Source: Deltaproteobacteria bacterium (GTDB taxonomy: Bacteria; Desulfobacterota; WTBG01; CAIYCZ01; CAIRTM01). Taken from it: a DNA stretch of 41,175 nucleotides. Of this stretch, positions 34,517 to 41,175 are shown one piece after another. The notes beneath the pieces were generated by a model. It was not told where the DNA came from and searched no databases. It worked only from the letters and a program-made list of their open reading frames with translations. The DNA lies in assembly GCA_016875025.1 (NCBI GenBank), contig VGSH01000015.1, positions 1 through 41,175 on the forward strand. The letters run 5' to 3'. The stretch's first letter is position 1. Each line of letters begins with the position of its first letter. The translations under genes and the position numbers were made by a program.

Positions 34517-36000
34517 GTTTGCGGCTGCTCCGTGCCTATCGGAAATGTTATGGTAAACCTCGTTCCCCGGCCGTGTTCGCTTTCAACCTGGATTGATCCC
34601 CCGTGCAGCTCGACAATACGGTGCGCGTTGCTGAGTCCCAGCCCGGTTCCCTTGCCCGGCTCCTTGGTGGTGAAGAACGGATCGAAAATAAGAGGCAGAT
34701 GCTCGGGCGCGATGCCGCAGCCGGTATCCGCGATCGTGAGCTCAATCGTCGAGCCGCCCGGCAGCAGGCGCGTGCTGATGCGCAGGGTGCCGCCCTGCGG
34801 CATGGCGTCGCGGGCATTGAGCATAAGGTTGATAATGAGCTGCTGCAGCATGCGCGCGTTGCCGTACATCTCAGGCAGCGCGTCTGCAGGTTCGAAGGCG
34901 ATTGTGCAGGCGAGCATGTCGCGTTGATAGCTGAAAAGCCTGCAGCATTCGCTGATACTGTCGTTGAGCTGCACCGGGGCGGCCTGTTCGGACGCAGGCT
35001 GCGCGAAATCAAGCAGTTCACGGATGGTCGTACTGATCCGCTCGGCCTCGCGCTCCATGCGCGCAAGTATATCGGCCTGCTGCTCCGGGCTGATACCGCC
35101 CTCCTTGAGCATGTGTATATACCCGGTCAGAATGCCGGCCGGGTTGCCGATTTCATGCGCGACGCCGGCGGCCAGGCGCCCGACCGAGGCCATTTTCTCC
35201 GATTGCAGGATTTCATGGCGCACCTGCTCAAGCTGCCGGTTCTTGGCGGTGATTTCCGCAAGCTGCGCTGCGGTGTTGTGCTGCTCCTGTTTGAGCTCAG
35301 CGTACAGGGCTTTGATGGTGGCGGCGAGTGTATCGATCTCATTGCCTGATTGCGGCGCTTCCACACGGGGCAGCACGCCGCCGGCCAGAGCCTGCATGTC
35401 GCGGCTGAGGCGGCGCACGGGCCTCACCACATAGCGCGAGAGAAGAAACACGCCGAAAAAAAAGATGATCACGCCGTTGATGATCATATAGGCTACGATC
35501 ATACGCGCGGCGGCGCTGATGCGCGCGTTGGTCTGCGCGGCCGGAAAGCCGAGCGTCAGATAGCCCAGGACCTGTGTTCCGGCCATGACCGGTCCTGAGC
35601 ACACATGTCTGATCGCGGTGCGGCTGCTGTCGCGCTGCAGGCTGTGGGTGAGCGTGCGCGACGCAGCCGGGACAGCCGGTCCCAGCGTTTCCGCAGGCCC
35701 GGCGCTTGCCAGCTTTCGGTTGTTGCGGTCGGTGAGCATAAGCATGTCGCAGTCCATGACTGCTGCCAGCCGGTTCAAGTAGCTGTGCAGGCTTTCGGCA
35801 TCGCCCGGCTTGTTCTGGTCGCGCAGCATCGACTCCAGTGTCGTCTCGATCGAGATAAACGCCTGCTCGGCGGCATGCTGCTGCCGGCTGCGGATTTCAC
35901 GCTCGCTGACGCGGAAGACAACAAGGCTGATCAAACCGATAGCGGCGATCATCAGAATCAGCATATTGATGCAGATGGTAGTGCGCAGGTTGAGGGTCAT
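34513..36000 (-). CDS. Sensor histidine kinase
   Basis: 495 residues from ATG 35998-36000; a TTG seven codons upstream is possible but has no ribosome site. Helix 1 at ~13-33, a ~135-residue periplasmic sensor domain, helix 2 near 180 (IVAYMIINGVIIFFFGVFLL), HAMP, a HisKA with the phospho-histidine in VAHEIGNP, and a HATPase (NLMLNARDAM, ADTGCGIAPEHL, GTGLGLS). It is the cognate partner of the overlapping response regulator. The signal is unknown. Confidence 0.92.
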
Positions 36001-36046
36001 GTGTGTTGTGCCATAATGCAAACAGCAGCGCGTGAGCAGCCCGGTC

Positions 36047-36823
36047 TCAGCGCATGCCGATGCTCAGGTACCAGCTGATCAAAGAATCTCCGTACAGCAG
36101 CTCGCAGAATGCACCGACCGCCAGAAACGGGCCGAACGGTACGGCATATTTAAAATTTTTGCCCTTGAGCACCATCAGGATGATGCCGATCAGGCTGCCG
36201 GCGACGGCCGCCAGCATCAGGGTGGCAAGCGCGCCTTGCCATCCGAGAAACGCCCCGATCATGGCCAGCATCTTGATATCGCCGCCGCCCATTCCTTCTT
36301 TTTTAGTGAGCAGGTAATACCCCAGAGCGAATGCATACAAAACCCCGCCTCCGACCAAAATGCCCAGCAAAGAATCAATCCAGCTGTTCCACGGCAGCAC
36401 AAACGAGCACAGGAAACCAAGGGGGATACCCGGCAGGCTGATTCGGTCGGGGATAATCTGATGCTGCAAATCAATGAACGTAATGACCACGAGTGCGGCC
36501 GTAAAAACAAAACACAGAATGAAAACAAGCGAAAATCCGAAGTGAACAAACAAAACAGCTGTCAGCCCGCCCATGAGCAGCTCGACGATGAAGTACCTGA
36601 GCGAGATCGGGGCTTTGCAGGCCCGGCAGCGCCCGGAGAGCAGGATATAGCTCACAAGCGGTATGTTATCGTAGAAGCGAATGCCGGCGCCGCAGCCGGG
36701 GCAGTGCGAGGCCGGGAACACGATCGATGTGTTGTGCGGCATGCGCACAATGCACACATTGAGAAAGCTGCCGATGATGGCTCCGAATATAAACAGGGCA
36801 ATGATAATCATGGTTGCTGACAT
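36047..36823 (-). CDS. pilD: Type IV prepilin peptidase/N-methyltransferase
   Basis: 258 residues, multi-pass membrane enzyme that cleaves and N-methylates type IV pilins and type II secretion pseudopilins. Zinc-binding CPGCG and CRACKAP motifs near residues 41 and 66; the aspartate protease residues are in ITFIDLQHQIIPD and in the GxGD-like motif MGGGDIKMLA. It lies just upstream of the kinase/regulator pair on the same strand (46 bases), so the three may form one operon; NtrC-type PilR control of pili is a known parallel. Confidence 0.93.
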   Translation of the reverse strand: MSATMIIIALFIFGAIIGSFLNVCIVRMPHNTSIVFPASHCPGCGAGIRFYDNIPLVSYILLSGRCRACKAPISLRYFIVELLMGGLTAVLFVHFGFSLVFILCFVFTAALVVITFIDLQHQIIPDRISLPGIPLGFLCSFVLPWNSWIDSLLGILVGGGVLYAFALGYYLLTKKEGMGGGDIKMLAMIGAFLGWQGALATLMLAAVAGSLIGIILMVLKGKNFKYAVPFGPFLAVGAFCELLYGDSLISWYLSIGMR

Positions 36824-37195
36824 ACACGGTCCGTATAAAACTGTTTTTAAAACCTGCTTGTGCCGAATGCAGGGGGGATCACCATGGTCCGTGTGTGCGT
36901 CGTGAGCTTTTCGGCCGGCGCATACGTATGTATTCGGAAAAGGGTTGCTGTGAGCTTAGCACAAATCAGCACGCAGAAAAATAAAAAAACCTCCGGTTGC
37001 AGGGGCCGGACGGGGGGATTGGAGTTGGGAGATGGCAGCAAGTATCGAAAGAGTTATCGTGAAGGGCCGTAGGGACAGGTCCCTGTGCCTGCACCGCAGT
37101 TCTGAGTGGGAGAAACCGCAGGTGCAAAGTTTACGGTATGCGGTCAGAGTGTCCTGCCGATCCGGTCGGGTGCATGCGGAAAGAGTCAATAAAAA
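36824..37195. other. Intergenic region between pilD and tRNA-Ser
   Basis: 372 bases without a credible gene. It contains a weak heptamer-like stretch (GGATTGG, AGTTGGG, AGATGGC) around 37016-37036 and a short palindrome AGGGACAGGTCCCT near 37071-37085. No promoter for tRNA-Ser is in this gap, because that gene is read leftward from 37290. Confidence 0.4.
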
Positions 37196-37290
37196 TGGCG
37201 GAGAGAGAGGGATTCGAACCCTCGGTACACTTTAACGGTGTACACTCGCTTAGCAGGCGAGCGCCTTCAGCCTTACTCGGCCATCTCTCC
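37196..37290 (-). tRNA. tRNA-Ser (anticodon GCT)
   Basis: 95 bases with encoded CCA: acceptor GGAGAGA, anticodon loop CTGCTAA, a long variable arm (GTGTACACC...) as in serine tRNAs, T-loop TTCGAAT. Confidence 0.97.
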
Positions 37291-37452
37291 GTAGAGGCGT
37301 GTTCTGTGAAACAGGGCTGCCCTGCACGGGGCGCGCCCTTTCTCGAAGCGCTGCAGGTGCTGCTGTCAGTCTGCAGTACCGCTTCGGTTGCATGAGCGTG
37401 AACAATACAATAAAACCGATGATTCGTCAATTATAACTTCTGCGCGGGGTGT

Positions 37453-38460
37453 TCAGCGTGACGCGCGCGCCATGGCAGCGGCGGTTCTGATCGCGCTCAG
37501 CAGGCTTGCAGGGCTGGCAATCCCCCGGCCGGCAATGTCGTAGGCGGTGCCGTGATCAACGGAGGTGCGGATTATGGGCAGGCCCAGGGTTATGTTGACG
37601 CCGTCCTCAAAATGCAGCAGTTTGAGAGGAATCAGGCCCTGGTCGTGATACATGCACACCACCGCATCATACTTCCCGCGGGAGGCTGCGTAGAAAACAG
37701 TATCAGGCGGATGCGGGCCGCTCACATCAAGGCCCAGAGCTCGCAGCCGTTCAACTGCCGGAGCGATGATGGTCTGCTCCTCGCGGCCGAACAGCGCGCC
37801 TTCGCCGGCGTGCGGGTTGAGCGCTGCAACTGCAAGGCGCGGCACGGATCCAGGAATAAAGAACCTCTGCAGACCGTCGCTGGTGATCGTTGCTGTTTTG
37901 ACGATTTTCTCGATGCTGAGCCGGCCCGGCACCTCGGCCAGGGCGCAGTGGATCGTGACCAGCACAACGCGCAGCCGCTCTCCGGCCAGCATCATGACCA
38001 CATCGCCCGTATTGGTGAGGCTGGCAAGCATTTCGGTGTGGCCGGGATAGTCATAGCCGGCCTGGTTCAGGGCTTGTTTGTTGATCGGCGCGGTTACGAT
38101 GGCGTCGAGTCCGCCTGAACGGGCATGGCGGACCGCTTCAATGATGGCAGCGGCCATGGCGGCTGAGGTTGCCGGGGTGGGGCGCCCCGGGATCAGTTCG
38201 GCCGGGACAAGGTCGGAGATGGAGATCAGCTCCGGGTTCGGGCCGAGGCTGTTGCGTGAAAACGTTTCCCGCGCCGGGAGTTCCGCGGCAATACCGAGCT
38301 TGTGCATTTCATGCGCGATCACGCGCGGGTCGCCGAAGATGACCGGCCGGCATATGGTTTTCAGGTCGGGGTGGCCCAGCGTTTTAGCGATAATTTCCGG
38401 GCCGATTCCGACCGGATCGCCCATGGTGATGCCGATGACCGGTAGATCGTGATTGTTCAT
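37453..38460 (-). CDS. pdxA: 4-hydroxythreonine-4-phosphate dehydrogenase
   Basis: 335 residues. PdxA oxidises 4-phosphohydroxy-L-threonine in the DXP-dependent pyridoxal phosphate pathway. Motifs: IGITMGDPVGIGPEI at the N-terminus, TAPINKQALNQAGYDYPGHTEML containing one metal-ligand histidine, LNPHAGEGALFGREE, and VCMYHDQGLIPLK with another. Length is standard. It is on the same strand as hisI, 101 bases downstream, and may be read from the his promoter; PdxJ is not in the window. Confidence 0.95.
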   Translation of the reverse strand: MNNHDLPVIGITMGDPVGIGPEIIAKTLGHPDLKTICRPVIFGDPRVIAHEMHKLGIAAELPARETFSRNSLGPNPELISISDLVPAELIPGRPTPATSAAMAAAIIEAVRHARSGGLDAIVTAPINKQALNQAGYDYPGHTEMLASLTNTGDVVMMLAGERLRVVLVTIHCALAEVPGRLSIEKIVKTATITSDGLQRFFIPGSVPRLAVAALNPHAGEGALFGREEQTIIAPAVERLRALGLDVSGPHPPDTVFYAASRGKYDAVVCMYHDQGLIPLKLLHFEDGVNITLGLPIIRTSVDHGTAYDIAGRGIASPASLLSAIRTAAAMARASR

Positions 38461-38523
38461 GGTAGCCCTGCGTGTTTTTTCTTGCGGAGCGTTTTTTTGT
38501 GCCGGCTATACTATGCTATTATT

Positions 38524-38541
38524 ATCGCTATCCCGATCCCG
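38524..38541. repeat. ATCCCG hexamer array (site 4)
   Basis: ATCGCT, ATCCCG and ATCCCG in succession in the hisI-pdxA gap. Confidence 0.6.
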
Positions 38542-38561
38542 ATTGAACAATGTAGTACAGA

Positions 38562-38936
38562 TCAGGTTTTGTAGACGTCGTTTTCTTCGAAAATTTTTTC
38601 CGCGATCACGTTCCACGCGCCGTTTTCAAGCCTGCGGTAAAAGCAGGAGCGGTAGCCTTCATGGCAGGCGGCGACGTTCTGCTTGACCCTGATCAGAAGG
38701 CAGTCCTTGTCGCAGTCGGTGTGGATGGCGCGCACTTCCTGGGTGTGACCGGAGGACTCGCCCTTGAGCCAGTATTTTTTGCGCGAGCGGCTCCAAAAAT
38801 GGGTTTTGCCGGTTGCAACGGTCGAGGCGAGCGAGTCGCGGTTCATGTAGGCAACCATGAGCACCTCGCCGTTTTCATCGTCCTGGATGACCGCCGGGAT
38901 CAGGCCGTTTTCGTCGTACTTCAAATCATCAAACAT
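38562..38936 (-). CDS. hisI: Phosphoribosyl-AMP cyclohydrolase
   Basis: 124 residues, the stand-alone cyclohydrolase form without a HisE domain. It opens the adenine ring of PR-AMP, the third step of histidine synthesis. Motifs: [33 protein letters not shown] and [12 protein letters not shown], giving the zinc cysteines. The start is ATG 38934-38936 with AGGAGA upstream; the longer frame to 39017 overlaps hisA and adds non-homologous residues. Confidence 0.94.
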   Translation of the reverse strand: MFDDLKYDENGLIPAVIQDDENGEVLMVAYMNRDSLASTVATGKTHFWSRSRKKYWLKGESSGHTQEVRAIHTDCDKDCLLIRVKQNVAACHEGYRSCFYRRLENGAWNVIAEKIFEENDVYKT

Positions 38937-38992
38937 GCTTTCTCCTGTGTGCGCGCGGCCCGTATCCGTACGGTGCGGGCCGGCTGCGTTGG

Positions 38993-39718
38993 TTACTGTC
39001 CGGTTATGGCGATGCATTCAGCAAGGTCGAGATCGCCGGTGTAGAGCGCCCGTCCGGTTATCGCGCCCATAATGCCGCAGCTCTCAACCTCCTGGAGGCG
39101 GCGGATATCATCAAGCGATGAAATGCCGCCGGAGGCGATAACGGGTATCGAAACTGAGCGGGCCAGCGCGACCGTACTTTCAATGTTGGGTCCGGTGAGC
39201 ATGCCGTCGCGGCTGATATCGGTAAAAATAATGGCCGACACCGCTGCCGGGTCGAGCTCGCGGGCAAAGTCAACGGCGCTCGTTGCGGTCGTCTCGGTCC
39301 AGCCCTGCACGCTGACCATGCCGTCGCGCGCGTCAATGCCGATGATGATGCGGCCCGGATATCGCTCACAGGCCTCGTGCCGCAGAGCGGGGTCTTTAAT
39401 CGCTGCAGTACCGAGTATGACGCTGTCGATGCCGTCATCCAGATAGGCTGTGATCGTGTCCAGATCGCGGATGCCGCCGCCGAGCTCGATGTGCATGTCA
39501 ACCGCTGCGCGAATCCGGCGGATGGCCTCGCGGTTGTGCGGCTTGCCGCCCACGGCGCCGTCAAGATCGACGATGTGCAGCCTGCGTGCGCCAAGCGCGC
39601 GCCATTTCAGGGCGGTTTCAGCAGGGTCCAGGCTGTACACGGTTTCACGGTGCATTTCGCCCTGGCTGAGCCGCACACATTTGCCGTTTTTCAGGTCAAT
39701 TGCGGGTATAACAATCAC
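38993..39718 (-). CDS. hisA: ProFAR isomerase
   Basis: 241 residues, (beta/alpha)8 barrel isomerising ProFAR to PRFAR. The first strand holds the catalytic aspartate in [15 protein letters not shown] (D8), and the second is in [16 protein letters not shown]; phosphate-binding ELGGGIRD and IASGGI are present. The GTG start at 39716-39718 places D8 where the family has it; a TTG at 39749-39751 would add 11 residues and is less likely. It is 60 bases downstream of hisB. Confidence 0.93.
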   Translation of the reverse strand: MIVIPAIDLKNGKCVRLSQGEMHRETVYSLDPAETALKWRALGARRLHIVDLDGAVGGKPHNREAIRRIRAAVDMHIELGGGIRDLDTITAYLDDGIDSVILGTAAIKDPALRHEACERYPGRIIIGIDARDGMVSVQGWTETTATSAVDFARELDPAAVSAIIFTDISRDGMLTGPNIESTVALARSVSIPVIASGGISSLDDIRRLQEVESCGIMGAITGRALYTGDLDLAECIAITGQ

Positions 39719-39778
39719 GTTGCGTTCTTTCTTGAAATCGTCGGGTTGCAATGTGCGGAACTGCTCGCAGCGAGCCGG

Positions 39779-40369
39779 TTAGAGCGTTCCTTTGGTCGAA
39801 CGTATGCCGCCGCCGCGCGGATCGATCCGGGTCGCGCTGTCAAGGGCGCGGGCGAATGATTTGAACACGGCTTCAATGATATGGTGCGCGTTTTTACCTG
39901 AGAGCACGCGGATGTGCAGGTTGCAGGCGCTGTTGTTGACAAACGCCTGGAAAAATTCCCGCACCAGCTCCAGGTCGAAATCGCCCACCTTGTGCGGCAT
40001 GTCCGGCACCTGAAAGGCGAGATAGGGCCGACCGCCCAGGTCAATGACGGTCTGCGCGGCAGCATCATCCATGGGAATGGTCGCCTCGCCGTAGCGGAAG
40101 ATGTTTTTTTTATCCCCCAGCGCGGTTTTCAGTGCCTGTCCGAGACAGATGCCGATATCCTCAACCGTGTGATGATAGTCAACCGCAACATCGCCGATTG
40201 CCTTGAGGCTCAGGTCGAACATGCCGTGCCGGGCAAACAGCTCCAGCATATGCGTTAAAAAAGGGACCGGGGTGTCGATTGCGTACTCTCCGGTGCCGTC
40301 GACCGTGAGACTGAGTGTAATGTCGGTTTCAGTGGTTGTGCGCGTAACCGGTGCGTTCCGTTTTTCCAT
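39779..40369 (-). CDS. hisB: Imidazoleglycerol-phosphate dehydratase
   Basis: 196 residues, the monofunctional dehydratase without the phosphatase domain. The two manganese-binding motifs are [14 protein letters not shown] and [20 protein letters not shown] 40367-40369 has GGGAGA upstream; the longer frame to 40441 has no ribosome site and runs over the promoter. First gene of hisB-hisA-hisI. hisH and hisF, commonly between or beside these, are absent. Confidence 0.95.
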   Translation of the reverse strand: MEKRNAPVTRTTTETDITLSLTVDGTGEYAIDTPVPFLTHMLELFARHGMFDLSLKAIGDVAVDYHHTVEDIGICLGQALKTALGDKKNIFRYGEATIPMDDAAAQTVIDLGGRPYLAFQVPDMPHKVGDFDLELVREFFQAFVNNSACNLHIRVLSGKNAHHIIEAVFKSFARALDSATRIDPRGGGIRSTKGTL

Positions 40370-40412
40370 GATATTCTCCCAGGGATTTGGTGCGTTGTAC
40401 GCGTATTCTGCC

Positions 40413-40441
40413 ATGCTATCATCGGCCGCGGCTGCTGTCAA
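40413..40441 (-). promoter_or_regulatory. Promoter of hisB-hisA-hisI
   Basis: Minus strand: TTGACA (40436-40441), a 17-base spacer and TAGCAT (40413-40418). Confidence 0.6.
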
Positions 40442-40531
40442 TTACTGCATGCTCGCGCTCATAATTTTCCCGGATGCTTTGAGACGCTATGGTGTGCATG
40501 CGTCGGCGCTGATTGCGCCGCATTATTTCTG

Positions 40532-40560
40532 TTGACAATAATCCGACAATTGGATATATA
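40532..40560 (+). promoter_or_regulatory. Promoter of the HU/IHF gene
   Basis: TTGACA (40532-40537), a 17-base spacer and TATATA (40555-40560); start near 40567. It diverges from the his promoter. Confidence 0.82.
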
Positions 40561-40623
40561 ACACAATGTTTCAATTAGTTGTAATATCTTATGTTTTGAG
40601 AAACGGGGAGGTCGGGCGTTTTC

Positions 40624-40947
40624 ATGGTAAAATCAGAGCTCATACAGAAACTGTCTGAAGATGCCAGCATACCGCCGAAAATCGCGGAAATCGCAGTCAA
40701 CACCGTATTCAACGCGATGACCGATGCGCTGATGCGCGGCGAGGGCATTGAGATACGCGGATTCGGCAGCTTCAAGGTCCGGCAGTACCGGGGGCGGACC
40801 GGCAATCATCCGCGCACCGGTTCCTCTATAGAGATTGAACCGAAAAAAAGGCCTTTTTTCAAGGTCGGCAAGGAATTGCGCGAACGCATTAACGGGATAG
40901 CGCCTGATGCCATTGAGCGCGACCCGGAGGGGGCCGACGACGAATGA
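40624..40947 (+). CDS. HU/IHF family DNA-binding protein
   Basis: 107 residues. A small dimeric DNA-bending nucleoid protein. The N-terminal helices are MVKSELIQKLSEDASIPPKIA, the beta-arm is GFGSFKVRQYRGRTGNHPRTG with the intercalating proline, and the end is PFFKVGKELRERIN. The sequence looks more IHF-beta-like than HU-like, and about 15 acidic residues extend the C-terminus. GGGGAGG lies 12 bases before the ATG. HU versus IHF cannot be settled without comparison. Confidence 0.92.
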   Translation: MVKSELIQKLSEDASIPPKIAEIAVNTVFNAMTDALMRGEGIEIRGFGSFKVRQYRGRTGNHPRTGSSIEIEPKKRPFFKVGKELRERINGIAPDAIERDPEGADDE

Positions 40948-40989
40948 TGCGCGGCCCGGCAAGCCGGTCACATGCTGCGGACGACCAGA

Positions 40990-41023
40990 CCCTGAAAGCC
41001 TGCACAGGCTTCAGGGTTTTTTT
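40990..41023 (+). terminator. Rho-independent terminator after the HU/IHF gene
   Basis: CCCTGAAAGCC (40990-41000) pairs with GGCTTCAGGG (41007-41016) with one bulged A, then seven T residues. Confidence 0.93.
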
Positions 41024-41026
41024 ATG

Positions 41027-41175
41027 GTGCGCCCAGCATGGGCGCACTCTTGCGGGTGTAAGTCCCGCCGTAAGTTGATCACAGCGAACGAAGTGAAGCG
41101 CAACTGCGTGAGGGCGACCGAGCGTGGGGAGGAAGCGTGGAGCGAAGCTGCGAGCCGATGAACAAGAACCGGATA
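41027..41175 (+). mobile_element. Group IIC intron, 5' end (runs out of the window)
   Basis: GTGCGCCCAGCATGGGCG opens the element, followed by GGGTGTAAGTCCC, GGAGGAAGC and GAACAAGAACCGGATA, which follow the start of domain I in bacterial group IIC introns such as that of Oceanobacillus iheyensis. The insertion point is three bases after the T-tract of a terminator, the site preference known for this class. The reverse transcriptase/maturase and 3' end should lie beyond the window. Confidence 0.85.

Noticed and set aside
36860-37235. Small plus-strand frames between pilD and tRNA-Ser
   Set aside because: They have no ribosome site, run into the tRNA gene and show no domain pattern.

Overview
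The window looks like chromosome of a Gram-negative, probably anaerobic bacterium of an uncultured or little-studied lineage. Gram-negative: a WaaP/Kdo-type LPS kinase, a lipoprotein thioredoxin, type IV prepilin peptidase and TrkAH. Anaerobic: ferredoxins, a rubredoxin-like protein and a large Fe-S/flavin operon. No ribosomal gene or rRNA is present, so I do not name a phylum. Promoters are of the housekeeping type: ten sites have TTGACA-like and TATAAT-like hexamers exactly 17 bases apart.

Layout. 1-3590: end of a receiver-HATPase regulator (-), plsX (+), glycogen synthase (-). 3741-10507: one transcription unit with its own promoter and strong terminator, coding for ferredoxin, a PorD-like protein, a shortened PorB-like protein, NuoE-like, NuoF-like and NuoG/HydA-N-like proteins, and a geranylgeranyl-reductase-like flavoprotein. 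10626-16658: LhgO-like oxidase, LPS-kinase-like protein, GspE-N-like protein, MFS transporter, tRNA-Leu, pyrE, a small unknown gene and a SLOG/YpsA-like protein. 16910-22380: PLP decarboxylase, ATC-hydrolase-like protein, slyD, rubredoxin, TlpA-like lipoprotein, secreted two-repeat protein. 22615-28896: heterodimeric ABC exporter and a frameshifted kelch protein. 28930-32576: group II intron stub, tRNA-Asp and tRNA-Val, trkH and trkA. 32577-37290: repeats, an NtrC-type two-component pair with prepilin peptidase, tRNA-Ser. 37453-40947: pdxA, hisI, hisA, hisB and, divergently, an HU/IHF gene whose terminator is followed by the 5' end of a group IIC intron running out of the window.

The strongest candidate for an undescribed system is the redox operon. 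It joins a NADH-type diaphorase module (NuoEFG-like), pieces of a pyruvate:ferredoxin oxidoreductase without a usable thiamine-diphosphate site, three copies of a PCP_red-like helical domain, and a FAD oxidoreductase of the geranylgeranyl reductase family. Several canonical Fe-S ligands are missing in the thioredoxin-like domains, while the flavin, N3-type and ferredoxin-type clusters are kept. I infer a soluble NADH/ferredoxin-linked complex delivering electrons to the flavoprotein, possibly by bifurcation; the substrate is unknown.

Gaps between genes carry several kinds of short repeat: arrays with periods of 6, 7 and 9 bases, palindromes with CCGTTC/GAACGG ends, and one larger inverted repeat. 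Two group IIC intron 5' ends each sit just behind a Rho-independent terminator.
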